NCBI GenBank assembly: GCA_040544425.1
Contig: JBEONO010000009.1
Location: 62,001 to 126,000, forward strand
Reading direction: 5' to 3'
DNA length: 64,000 bases
From: Solimicrobium sp040544425
GTDB taxonomy: Bacteria > Pseudomonadota > Gammaproteobacteria > Burkholderiales > Burkholderiaceae_D
Below, piece by piece: positions 53,022 through 61,511 of this stretch. The position numbers and the translations under genes were made by a program. How positions within the stretch are numbered: position 1 is the stretch's first letter; each line of letters starts with the position of its first letter. The notes beneath the pieces are model-generated. The model did not search any database and was not told the DNA's origin. It saw only the letters and a list, made by a program, of their open reading frames with translations.

Positions 53022-53417
53022 TTAAGGTGCCGGGTCAAAGCGCAGGGACGCGGAGTTGATGCAATAACGCAGACCGGTTGGTGGAGGCCCATCAGGAAAA
53101 ACATGCCCTAAATGGGCGTCGCAGATATTACACACAATTTCGGTGCGTGTCATGCCGTGGGTTCTGTCGACATTTTCGCGTACATTTTCCGGATTCAGGG
53201 CCTTGAAGTAACTCGGCCAGCCGCAGCCAGAATCAAATTTGGCGTCGGATGCGAACAGCGGCGTATTGCAGCATACGCAGGTGTAAATGCCATGCTCGTG
53301 ATGGTCCCAAAATTTGCCGGTGAAGGCGCGTTCGGTATCGGCCTGGCGGGTCACCTGAAATTCAATCGGGCTTAATGCTGCGCGCCATTCGGCGTCGGTT
53401 TTGATGACTTTTTTCAT
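53022..53417 (-). CDS. msrB: Peptide-methionine (R)-S-oxide reductase MsrB
   Basis: A 131-residue reductase of methionine-R-sulfoxide. Two zinc CxxC pairs (CVCC; CNIC), CGWPSYFKAL and the catalytic Cys in LRYCINSASL are all present. The RTEIVCNICDAHLGHVFPDGP segment is diagnostic. It follows selO by 12 bp and precedes yciB by 28 bp, so the redox-repair genes are clustered. Confidence 0.96.
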   Translation of the reverse strand: MKKVIKTDAEWRAALSPIEFQVTRQADTERAFTGKFWDHHEHGIYTCVCCNTPLFASDAKFDSGCGWPSYFKALNPENVRENVDRTHGMTRTEIVCNICDAHLGHVFPDGPPPTGLRYCINSASLRFDPAP

Positions 53418-53429
53418 GATCGTTTCCGG

Positions 53430-54887
53430 TTAAGAAGAACAACTGACGGACAGCTCACTGGCCCAATCGGGTGGTAAGGCTGCATAGCTGTCATGTTCAG
53501 TCTGCTCGTCGTAGGGATGGGACAAAATTTGCTGCAGTTTTTCAATTTCGGAAAAATCGTTGAGCTGGGCCGAGTCAATTGCTTGTTGAGCCAGATAATT
53601 TCTCAAGACGTACTTGGGATTGGAAAGCTTCATCGCCACCTGTCGTTTGGCATCGATGCTGCTTTCCTTGATCAGTCGAGCGCGATAATGCTTGAGCCAT
53701 TTAAAGAATGCTTCGCGATCCATGCACAGGTCGCTGATTGTGTGATCGTTGCTGTCCTCATTCATTTTAAGGTCTGACAGACGACGGAAGAAAATGGTGA
53801 AGTCAAGGTGGTTGGCTTCCATCATTGTCAACATGGATTTGATCAGTTCATCATCTTCATCGAACTGGGTAGCCAGGCCCAACTTGGCATGCCATAGTTC
53901 AGACAACTTGGACTGATAATGTTTCTGGTAATCGGCCAAGGCTGATTTGGTGTCTTCGACGGATCTGATCAGCGGCAACATGGCCTGACCAAGCGCATTG
54001 CAGTTCCACAAACCGATTTGAGGTTGCATGGCGTACGAGTAGCGACCGAGATTGTCGCTGTGATTGCAGACCCGGCGCGAATCAAATCCTTCCATAAAGC
54101 CGAACGGACCATAGTCCAGCGTCAAGCCCAGAATCGACATATTGTCGGTGTTCAGTACGCCATGCATGAAGCCAACCGTTTGCCAGTGCGCGATTAAATG
54201 TGCGGTACGTTTGGTGACCTCGGCCAACAGTGCCTGGTAGGGACTGGGGTGATCAGAAAATTCCGGGTAATAGCGTTGAATCACAAAATCGGCCAAGGTC
54301 TTCAAGGAGTCCAGCTCACTGCGATAGTACCAATGTTCAAATGAGCCAAAGCGAATAAAGCTCGCTGCAATGCGGGTGACAACGGCGCTGGTTTCAGGCT
54401 GTTCGCGCATGACCATCATGGGGGACCCGGTAAGGCACAGGGCGCGCGTGGTGGGAATGCCTAAACCAACCATGGCTTCGGAACACAGGAATTCACGGAT
54501 CGAAGAACGCAATACCGCCCGGCCATCGCCCATCCGGGAAAAGGGGGTGAGTCCGGATCCTTTGAGTTGAATTTCATAGCCAGCCAATTCACCCAACATA
54601 ATCGCGCGGCCGTCACCGAGTTGCCCAGCCCATTGTCCAAACTGATGTCCCGAATAAACCGCTGCGCGTGGCTGACATTGTGCGGCCAGTTGATTGCCGG
54701 TGAACAGTTGCACAAACTCCGGGCTGTGCGCCTGCTGGGTAGATATGCCACATAGCTTGAGACTGCTTGGACTGACAGCGATGAGATAGGGATCAGGCAA
54801 TGCGGTGGGATTTTGCAGCGTCGAAAATTCCGGACCCAAAGTTCCAAACACGTCGGAAAACGTAATCGCTTCAAATAGGGATGGCAT
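53430..54887 (-). CDS. selO: Protein adenylyltransferase SelO (YdiU)
   Basis: A 485-residue pseudokinase-fold enzyme that AMPylates proteins, usually under oxidative stress. Landmarks are YSGHQFGQWAGQLGDGRAIMLGE, the ELQLKGSGLTPFSRMGDGRAVLRSS-like stretch (EIQLKGSGLTPFSR), LNTDNMSILGLTLDYGPFGFM, and the C-terminal VSCSS tail that corresponds to the selenocysteine region of eukaryotic SelO. Its link with msrB downstream fits a redox theme. Confidence 0.95.
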   Translation of the reverse strand: MPSLFEAITFSDVFGTLGPEFSTLQNPTALPDPYLIAVSPSSLKLCGISTQQAHSPEFVQLFTGNQLAAQCQPRAAVYSGHQFGQWAGQLGDGRAIMLGELAGYEIQLKGSGLTPFSRMGDGRAVLRSSIREFLCSEAMVGLGIPTTRALCLTGSPMMVMREQPETSAVVTRIAASFIRFGSFEHWYYRSELDSLKTLADFVIQRYYPEFSDHPSPYQALLAEVTKRTAHLIAHWQTVGFMHGVLNTDNMSILGLTLDYGPFGFMEGFDSRRVCNHSDNLGRYSYAMQPQIGLWNCNALGQAMLPLIRSVEDTKSALADYQKHYQSKLSELWHAKLGLATQFDEDDELIKSMLTMMEANHLDFTIFFRRLSDLKMNEDSNDHTISDLCMDREAFFKWLKHYRARLIKESSIDAKRQVAMKLSNPKYVLRNYLAQQAIDSAQLNDFSEIEKLQQILSHPYDEQTEHDSYAALPPDWASELSVSCSS

Positions 54888-54932
54888 AAGTAATTACGAG
54901 TTTGATCAGGATGCAATTATAAGGCAAATAGA

Positions 54933-54954
54933 AAAGGAGGATTTCTCCTCCTTT
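54933..54954 (-). terminator. Hairpin downstream of cheA
   Basis: AAAGGAGGA and TCCTCCTTT form a perfect nine-base stem around a four-base loop, 23 bp past the stop of cheA. The T tract is short, so termination strength is uncertain. Confidence 0.55.
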
Positions 54955-54976
54955 AATGTGAAAAATACAGATGTCG

Positions 54977-56806
54977 TTATGCCAAAACTGCACCCAGCGA
55001 TTCACAGCCCTGCAGCAAAAAGCCGAGACCAATGACCAGAACCAATTCGCCTTCGGCAGATCGAGCCGTGCCGGTAATGCCTGGTGTACTGATACAGGTC
55101 AGCGGTTTAATCACCAAATCGGACGTGCCATCGACTGATTCGAGTGCCAGGATATAAGGGTTGTCAGCTGCAATCACGATACCAACTCGTTCCGTGCACG
55201 GTTCATAGCCGAGTATGCTGGCCAGCGATCGGACCGGAAGTGGAATGCCCTGGTCACGCATCACGGCAGAACCACCCACGGTTTCATAGACTTCAGGCAG
55301 TTCAACGACGCGCTGCACCACTGCCATGGGTAATGCCAGTGACGCGCTTGAGGTTCTGACCAGCATGGTCGGGACGATTGATAACTCAATCGGCAGCCGA
55401 ATCAGGAAGGTTGTCCCGGTTCCAAGATGGGAAGAAATCTTGATATCGCCACGATGCTTTTCAACGGCAGTCTTGACCACATCCATCCCGACCCCGCGAC
55501 CGGAAACGCTGGACGCGACTTCTTTGGTAGAAAAACCTGGCAGGAACACCAGCTGATAAGCTTCTTCGTGGCTGCGTGCATCACTTTCGCCAATCAAGCC
55601 TTTGGCGATTGCCTTGGCGCGCAGCTTGCCGGCGTCCATACCTTTGCCGTCATCGGTGACTTCAATCATCACACTGCTGGCTTCCTGCCAGGCTTTCAGC
55701 GAGATCACCGACTTGGCAGGTTTTTTGGTCAGCGCGCGCTCTTCGCGCGATTCGATACCATGGTCCAGTGAATTGCGCAGCATATGTACTAATGGATCAT
55801 ACAGGCTGTCTACGACAACCCGATCGACTTCAGTCTCGGCACCGGAGATTTGCAGATCGACGTCTTTCTCCAAATCCTTGGCCAGTTCTCTGACCAGACG
55901 TGGAAATTTTTGAAATAAACGTCCAACCGGTTGCATGCGGGTTGCCAGGGAAGCGCGTTGCAGCTCGGTTGAGTAGCGCGATGCGCGCGACAAGGTTTCG
56001 GTCAACGCCGTCATTAATACGGTCGCGTTATCATCAAATTTAAATTGCGACAGTTTTTCCAGCAGCACGCCAGCCTGATTGGCTGCCTGCACGGATTCGC
56101 CCGCCACCTCCAGCAAGACATCCAGTTTGATCGCGTCAATCCGGATGCTTTCTTCTTTGGGGGGCGCGACGTTTTGTTTGACTTCTGCCGAACTGACTTT
56201 GACGATAGGCGCAGTGCTGGTGGTCTTGGCTGCAACAGGCGCAGTTGCACTGGTTGGCGTGACCACGGTACCTGGCGGTACTACTGCGAGATACATGGCA
56301 AGCCAGTCCAGTCCATCTTCAGTTTCGTCGCTGGCTGCAACCGGCGCAGGGGCGACTGTTGCTGCCGGGGCGGCTACCGGTGTTGCGGCAGCTTCAGCCT
56401 TGGCAATCAGCGGGGCAGTCTTGCCTTCGATCGCATTGGTCAGAATCACTTCCAGTTCAGGCGGCATTAATGACAGCTGGTCCGGTGTGACGCCGTTATG
56501 CAATGCCTTCAGTTGATCAGCAACGAAGCCGCTGGCTTCCAGTGCTGCTTCAATCGCAGTCAAGGTCACCGGTGCCTTGCCGGTTCGAAGTGCATCAAAC
56601 AGGTTTTCGGTCAAATGGCAGGCTGATACCATGGCTGTCAAATTCATGAAGCCGGCCCCACCTTTGATGGTGTGAAACGACCTGAAGACGGCATTCAAGG
56701 TTTGCATGTCGTCGGGATTGCGCTCCAGAGAGAGCAAGTGTTCTTCCACATTCGTTGCGAGGTCCAGGGCCTCGACAACGAATTCTTTGAGCATGTCATC
56801 ATCCAT
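54977..56806 (-). CDS. cheA: CheA-type chemotaxis histidine kinase
   Basis: A 609-residue kinase. The Hpt domain has the phosphorylated His in FRSFHTIKGGAGFM (about residue 47). An Ala/Pro-rich linker (residues ~140-215) replaces a clear P2 domain. The dimerisation and ATPase domains follow (LVHMLRNSLDHGIE, VTDDGKGMD, SGRGVGMDVVKTAVEKHRG), then a CheW-like domain at the C-terminus. Its ATG overlaps the stop of the preceding cheZ by one base. No cheY, cheW or receptor gene is in the window, so its partners lie elsewhere. Confidence 0.92.
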   Translation of the reverse strand: MDDDMLKEFVVEALDLATNVEEHLLSLERNPDDMQTLNAVFRSFHTIKGGAGFMNLTAMVSACHLTENLFDALRTGKAPVTLTAIEAALEASGFVADQLKALHNGVTPDQLSLMPPELEVILTNAIEGKTAPLIAKAEAAATPVAAPAATVAPAPVAASDETEDGLDWLAMYLAVVPPGTVVTPTSATAPVAAKTTSTAPIVKVSSAEVKQNVAPPKEESIRIDAIKLDVLLEVAGESVQAANQAGVLLEKLSQFKFDDNATVLMTALTETLSRASRYSTELQRASLATRMQPVGRLFQKFPRLVRELAKDLEKDVDLQISGAETEVDRVVVDSLYDPLVHMLRNSLDHGIESREERALTKKPAKSVISLKAWQEASSVMIEVTDDGKGMDAGKLRAKAIAKGLIGESDARSHEEAYQLVFLPGFSTKEVASSVSGRGVGMDVVKTAVEKHRGDIKISSHLGTGTTFLIRLPIELSIVPTMLVRTSSASLALPMAVVQRVVELPEVYETVGGSAVMRDQGIPLPVRSLASILGYEPCTERVGIVIAADNPYILALESVDGTSDLVIKPLTCISTPGITGTARSAEGELVLVIGLGFLLQGCESLGAVLA

Positions 56807-57516
56807 TAGAAACCCAAACTATCAAGTAGATTATCTACGTCGTCCTGTTCCATTGCTGAAGCAGGAGCCGACGGACCCGACATCAATTCAACCGCTTTTT
56901 CCTTGCTGCTGGCCGGCGCGTTATCAATCAGAATTTGCGCCAGTTCACGTTCCACGGCACTGGTAATGGCAACCACTTTCTTGATCAGCTGACCAGTCAA
57001 ATCCTGAAAATCCTGAGACATCATGATGCTCAGCAGGCGGGCTTTTTCTTCTTCGGTCGATACAACGGTCTGCTTGGCAAAATCTCGTGAATCTTTGGTC
57101 AACACTTTAAACGCATCGATACTCATTTGACCGGCGAACAGATTGGTCCAGCGATCTTCGATGTCTTTGGCTTTTTTGGCCAGTTCATCCTGCGCTGGCA
57201 TGCCTTCATCGGTCGCGTTCAATACCTTGTTGGCGGCCTGCTCGGTAAGCGTGGCAATGTATTCCAGTCGTCCGTGGGCATCGGTAATCTGGGAGGTCAC
57301 GTCGGCCAGAGAACGGTCATACCCCAACTCACGCATCGAATCGTGCAGTACCCGCACCACGCCTCCCAATCGATCGAAGATTGGCTTGTTCGTATTCGGG
57401 TCAACCAGTTCATGATCGGCGACTGCCGGGGTTGGTGTGGATGCGGCTGCGACTGGCGTCGGATTGGCTGCCATCTCGTCAAACAGTGCTTCTAGATCTT
57501 CATCTGAGTCGCTCAT
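56806..57516 (-). CDS. cheZ: CheZ protein phosphatase
   Basis: A 236-residue phosphatase of CheY-P from the ATG at 57516. Long helices carry the active-site motif MMSQDFQDLTGQLIKKV, with the Asp and Gln needed for catalysis. The C-terminal DVDNLLDSLGF is the CheY-binding peptide. The N-terminal acidic segment (SDSDEDLEALFDEM) resembles the tail motif. It is coupled to cheA. Confidence 0.93.
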   Translation of the reverse strand: MSDSDEDLEALFDEMAANPTPVAAASTPTPAVADHELVDPNTNKPIFDRLGGVVRVLHDSMRELGYDRSLADVTSQITDAHGRLEYIATLTEQAANKVLNATDEGMPAQDELAKKAKDIEDRWTNLFAGQMSIDAFKVLTKDSRDFAKQTVVSTEEEKARLLSIMMSQDFQDLTGQLIKKVVAITSAVERELAQILIDNAPASSKEKAVELMSGPSAPASAMEQDDVDNLLDSLGF

Positions 57517-57692
57517 AGTCCCATGATCTCCATTGTTTCGCGAAAATTGTCTTAAAAAATCTGATGTCAATCATTATTCTTGAATTTTGAATAACGATTA
57601 GCGTAAAACATAGTGCGGCATAATTTACAGATACCAGCATATGTCACCAATTGATAAAAACAACCACAAATTCATCAGAGAAACAAAAAAGA

Positions 57693-58139
57693 TCACCGAA
57701 AACCCTTTAGAAATGCTTCCGGCTGCAGGATTTGAAATAAACCAGATCCAGCCAGCTTCCTGGCGCACTTTAATAGCGCTTTATCTTTCGTTATCAGATG
57801 AGTCGCCTTGCCGTCTCTGGCCAGCTCCATGAATTGCTGGTCATCCGGGTCGCTGCAGATCGGTAGTTTTATATTTGCTAATGAAACTGGATCAATGCAG
57901 GTGATCAGCTGGTCGAAAGCGTGGATCGCGTCTGGCCTGGTTTCGTCGGTAATGGGGAGATGCGAGTATTGTAAAACCGCCAACCACTCCTCGCGACATC
58001 CACGATTGGTGATCGTTTTTAAGGTGCCACGCTGCAGCGCGTCCAGCAGGGTCGACCAGCGGGGATCGTGAAATACGAACAGATCGAGGCAGACGTTTGT
58101 GTCTAGGACCAGTAGCGGCTGAGCTGTTTGAATTGACAT
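57693..58139 (-). CDS. PIN-domain putative ribonuclease
   Basis: A 148-residue PIN protein from the ATG at 58139. Acidic residues for metal binding are in LVLDTNVCLDLF (near residue 14), in CSDPDDQQFMELA (near 102) and in HLITKDKALL (near 122). Many PIN proteins are VapC-like toxins, others act alone. There is no room for an antitoxin gene between it and holB, and none follows it, so it appears to be solitary. The RNA target is unknown. Confidence 0.85.
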   Translation of the reverse strand: MSIQTAQPLLVLDTNVCLDLFVFHDPRWSTLLDALQRGTLKTITNRGCREEWLAVLQYSHLPITDETRPDAIHAFDQLITCIDPVSLANIKLPICSDPDDQQFMELARDGKATHLITKDKALLKCARKLAGSGLFQILQPEAFLKGFR

Positions 58140-58253
58140 CTGAGATCCTTTAAGGTCGAGCAATTGAAATGAATCCGGTATTCTGAGCCAAACCAGTTTG
58201 CTTGTCGCGGCTATGCATGAAGTAAAATGGCGTTTTTAAAATAATTGGCATTG

Positions 58254-59297
58254 ATGAGCACTTCACTCTATCCCTGGCAATCTCAGGCCTGGACGCAGAT
58301 TCAACAGCTGCGCGGGCGGTGGCCGCATGCGATTTTGATCCATGGTCCAGAAGGAATCGGCAAGACGGTTTTCGCTGAGTGGCTGGCACAATCACTGTTG
58401 TGCGAAGCACCGCAGGGCGACGGTCAAGCCTGCGGCAGCTGTGTGTCATGTGGCTGGTTTGCGCAATACAGCCATCCCGATTTCCGGCGTTTGCGGCCCG
58501 AGGTACTGGAAGCTGACGGCGCTGAATCTGAGGCAGATGATGCCACGGCGGGCAAGTCGGCGGCCAAGGCAGGCAAGGCACCATCGAAAGAGATCGTCAT
58601 TAACCAGGTGCGCAGTCTGGCCGAATTCATGACAATTTCAACACACCGTCAAGGCGTTCGGGCAATCGTTATTTATCCTGCTGAAGCAATGAATGTCGCC
58701 GCAGCCAATGCCTTATTGAAGTCGCTCGAAGAGCCGGGGCCCAACACGGTCTTCATTCTGGTGACTCACAGTGTTGATGCTTTGCTGCCGACGATGGTAT
58801 CGCGTTGTCATCAATTTGCCTTGACCGTGCCGAGTGGTGCCGAGGCGTTGGACTGGTTAAATCAACAAGGAACAGCGAAGCCGGAACAGTTTTTGGCAGA
58901 GCAGGGTGGTTCACCGTTGGCGGCTTTCGACGCAGCACAATCAGAATCGTATGCGCAGCAGGAAGAGTTTTTGCTGCAATTGCAGCGTCCCAATCTCGAG
59001 AATGCCCTGAAAATTGCCGACAAATTACAGAAAACAGCGATCCCTTTGTTACTTTCCTGGATGCAGCGCTGGTTATATGATGTTTTTTCCTTTAAATTAA
59101 CCGGAAAAATCCGTTATTATCCTCGCTACCAAAAAGAAATTAAATTAATCGCTTCAGGGATTTCACTGGCCGCCTTACTTGCGCTGCTCGACACCAACAC
59201 GCAACGGCGCGCAGTTGCGGATCATCCGCTGTCCGCGAAACTGGTTATTGAAGACATGCTGCTGGACTACGTCACGAAATGCCAGCAACGAATTTAA
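58254..59297 (+). CDS. holB: DNA polymerase III delta-prime subunit
   Basis: A 347-residue clamp-loader subunit. The AAA+ Walker A-like HGPEGIGKTVFAEWLAQSLLC, zinc cysteines (CGSCVSCGWF), the SRC-like motif VSRCHQF and NALLKSLEEPGPNTVFIL are present. An Ala/Asp/Lys-rich insert occupies residues ~85-110. The ATG at 58254 is taken. It precedes pilZ by 33 bp, a gene order common in beta- and gamma-proteobacteria. Confidence 0.93.
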   Translation: MSTSLYPWQSQAWTQIQQLRGRWPHAILIHGPEGIGKTVFAEWLAQSLLCEAPQGDGQACGSCVSCGWFAQYSHPDFRRLRPEVLEADGAESEADDATAGKSAAKAGKAPSKEIVINQVRSLAEFMTISTHRQGVRAIVIYPAEAMNVAAANALLKSLEEPGPNTVFILVTHSVDALLPTMVSRCHQFALTVPSGAEALDWLNQQGTAKPEQFLAEQGGSPLAAFDAAQSESYAQQEEFLLQLQRPNLENALKIADKLQKTAIPLLLSWMQRWLYDVFSFKLTGKIRYYPRYQKEIKLIASGISLAALLALLDTNTQRRAVADHPLSAKLVIEDMLLDYVTKCQQRI

Positions 59298-59330
59298 TAC
59301 AGAACTCTTACCCGAGATAGAAAGAACCAC

Positions 59331-59714
59331 ATGGCTGATAACCCAAACGATCTTCCAGCTGCGTCAGCATCTGCCGTTCGTCCATCAGTACTTTCTTTGG
59401 TCATCAAGGAAAAGGCCGCGCTGTATTCCGCCTATATGCCTTTCTTGAAACATGGTGGCATTTTTGTACCAACCAATAAAAACTATAATTTGGGCGACGA
59501 AATTTATTTGATTTTGACGCTGTTGGACGATTCAAACAAATATCCGATTGCCGGCAAAGTAGCCTGGGTAACGCCTTCCACCGCGGGCAACAACAAGTCA
59601 CAGGGTATCGGTGTGCATTTTCCCAACGACGAGAGCGGTATCAGAATCAGGCAGCGGATTGAAGAATTGCTCGGCTCGGCTTTGCGTTCCACCCGAATTA
59701 CTCATACACTCTAA
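59331..59714 (+). CDS. pilZ: Type IV pilus assembly protein PilZ
   Basis: A 127-residue single-domain PilZ protein. LKHGGIFVPTNKNYNLGDEIYLILTLLD and KVAWVTPSTAGNNKSQGIGVHF are typical. The RxxxR c-di-GMP-binding motif is absent, as expected for the pilus-type PilZ, which works through protein contacts with the pilus-assembly ATPase system. Context after holB supports the call. Confidence 0.92.
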   Translation: MADNPNDLPAASASAVRPSVLSLVIKEKAALYSAYMPFLKHGGIFVPTNKNYNLGDEIYLILTLLDDSNKYPIAGKVAWVTPSTAGNNKSQGIGVHFPNDESGIRIRQRIEELLGSALRSTRITHTL

Positions 59715-59752
59715 ACAGCACGCTCGATTTCCCATTCCATATTTGACGGACC

Positions 59753-60259
59753 ATGCCTACTCACCGATTTGCCGAACAAAAAGATTTACCTGCAATAGTC
59801 CGTATTTATAACTCGACCATCGCTTCCCGTCAGGTGACTGCCGATCTGGAAGAAATCAGCGTGGCATCGCGGCAGCAATGGTTTGACGAGCACACGCCCA
59901 ACCGGCGGCCCTTGTGGGTGATCGAAGCCGAGAGCGAAGGTGGTGCCAGTGTAGTCGGATGGATGTCATTCTCGGATTTTAAAAGCCGCGCCGCCTACGA
60001 TGGTACGGTTGAAGTGTCGGTTTATCTTGATCCACATTTCCGCGGACAGGGCATTGGTTCGTATTGCCTGAACCTGGCGGAAATCTATTCGCCCCAGATC
60101 GGGGTTAACACTTTGCTGGGCTATATTTTTGGACATAACACGCCAAGTCTGCGCTTGTTTGAACGATTCCAATACCAGCAATGGGCGGTGATGCCCAATA
60201 TTGCTATCCTGGATGGCATCGAGCGCGATCTGATCATTGTTGGAAAACGGCTCGTCTAG
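59753..60259 (+). CDS. GNAT acetyltransferase, phosphinothricin-acetyltransferase-like
   Basis: A 168-residue GNAT protein. IVRIYNSTIASRQVTADLEE is the start seen in Pat/YncA-type enzymes. The acetyl-CoA loop is HFRGQGIGSY, and GYIFGHNTPSLRLFERFQYQQWA is the usual C-terminal helix-strand. Members acetylate phosphinothricin, methionine sulfoximine or unknown amines. The substrate is not predictable here. Confidence 0.87.
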   Translation: MPTHRFAEQKDLPAIVRIYNSTIASRQVTADLEEISVASRQQWFDEHTPNRRPLWVIEAESEGGASVVGWMSFSDFKSRAAYDGTVEVSVYLDPHFRGQGIGSYCLNLAEIYSPQIGVNTLLGYIFGHNTPSLRLFERFQYQQWAVMPNIAILDGIERDLIIVGKRLV

Positions 60260-60285
60260 CTCTCACCTGAATTGAAAAAAATCTT

Positions 60286-61191
60286 ATGTTAAGTTACCGC
60301 CACGCTTTTCACGCCGGCAATCATGCCGATGTATTGAAGCATTTTATTACCATCCAGTTGATCAATTACATGGGGCAAAAAGAAGCGCCATTCATGTATA
60401 TCGACACCCATGCCGGTGCCGGGATGTACGCGCTCGATACCGGTTATGCGGCCAAAAATGCGGAGTATGAAACCGGAATTGCCAAGCTTTGGGAGCGCAA
60501 AGATCTGCCCCCGGCGCTAACTGAGTATGTCAATCTGATCAAGGCCTTGAACCCGAGCGGAAAACTGCGCTACTACCCGGGTTCTCCGTTTTGCGCCGAA
60601 CCGATCATGCGTCTGGAAGATCGGTTGCGCTTGTTTGAACTGCATCCAAGTGACGTGAAAATTTTGCAGGAAAATGTACGCAAGCGAGAATTGCATCAGG
60701 CTGAACAAGGCCAACGACCGCGCGGCAAGCGCGTCATGATCATGGCCGGTGACGGCTTTGAAGGTTTAAAAGCCTTGCTGCCGCCGCAGCAACGCCGCGC
60801 GCTGGTGTTGATCGATCCGCCTTATGAAGACAAGCGCGATTACAAGAAAGTCAGGGACACCTTGTCGGATGCCCTGCAGCGGTTTTCTGCTGGCACGTAT
60901 GCAGTCTGGTATCCGGTTTTACAGCGTCAGGAGTCGCGCGAATTCGGCAGAAAGCTGTCGCAACTGCCAGCTGAAAATTGGTTGAACGTGACACTCACCG
61001 TCAGTCAACCCATGCCGGATGGTTTCGGATTGCACAGCAGCGCCATGCATATCATTAATCCGCCCTGGGTTCTGGAAGCCATGCTGAAACAAGTCATGCC
61101 GTGTCTGGTCAAGGTGCTGGGTAACGATCAGGAAGCCAAGTTTACCTTGGAGACCGGTCAGGGTGCAGCACCGGTCGGTCGGGCTAAATAA
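60286..61191 (+). CDS. rlmJ: 23S rRNA (adenine-2030-N6)-methyltransferase RlmJ
   Basis: A 301-residue SAM-dependent methyltransferase. The N-terminal MLSYRHAFHAGNHADVLKH is diagnostic, and the catalytic motif IV is VLIDPPYEDKRDY near residue 185. Length and the YIDTHAGAGMY cofactor motif fit RlmJ of E. coli. It probably shares a transcript with the small gene downstream, 18 bp away. Confidence 0.95.
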   Translation: MLSYRHAFHAGNHADVLKHFITIQLINYMGQKEAPFMYIDTHAGAGMYALDTGYAAKNAEYETGIAKLWERKDLPPALTEYVNLIKALNPSGKLRYYPGSPFCAEPIMRLEDRLRLFELHPSDVKILQENVRKRELHQAEQGQRPRGKRVMIMAGDGFEGLKALLPPQQRRALVLIDPPYEDKRDYKKVRDTLSDALQRFSAGTYAVWYPVLQRQESREFGRKLSQLPAENWLNVTLTVSQPMPDGFGLHSSAMHIINPPWVLEAMLKQVMPCLVKVLGNDQEAKFTLETGQGAAPVGRAK

Positions 61192-61209
61192 AAAGCACAG
61201 GAGTTCGCT

Positions 61210-61509
61210 ATGAAAGAATTGAAAGACTACCCCGTCGAAGCAGCGGAAAGCCTGACAGCGCCGACGATGGACATGCACCGGGCGATTGTGACTCTGTCGG
61301 AAAAGCTCGCTGAACTTGATCGCAGCAATCAACGCATCGATGCCTGCACCGATTCGTCGCTGGTATCAATTCTGAATGAGGAAAGAGACAGCGAGAAAAA
61401 AAATATCTCGATGCTGCTGGAGTGGATGCGCCGTCACGACCCGAAATTCGATCATGCATTGCGCGCTGCATTGTTTAAGGCCGGACCGATAGCCGAAGAT
61501 CGCTATTAG
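61210..61509 (+). CDS. Orphan encapsulated-ferritin-like protein with eroded metal site
   Basis: A 99-residue two-helix protein. It resembles EncFtn, the ferritin-like cargo of encapsulins, over nearly its whole length: MHRAIVTLSEKL, QRIDACTD, LLEWMRRHDPKFD and LRAALFKAGPI all have close counterparts in the Rhodospirillum rubrum protein as I recall it. Most ferroxidase ligands are changed: the His after the second helix Glu is Asn (EKKN for EVEH), and the Trp-Tyr pair is Arg-Ser (LDRSNQR). No encapsulin shell gene or targeting peptide is seen. It probably has a non-catalytic or regulatory role. CAGGAG lies upstream of the ATG. Confidence 0.72.
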   Translation: MKELKDYPVEAAESLTAPTMDMHRAIVTLSEKLAELDRSNQRIDACTDSSLVSILNEERDSEKKNISMLLEWMRRHDPKFDHALRAALFKAGPIAEDRY

Positions 61510-61511
61510 AT

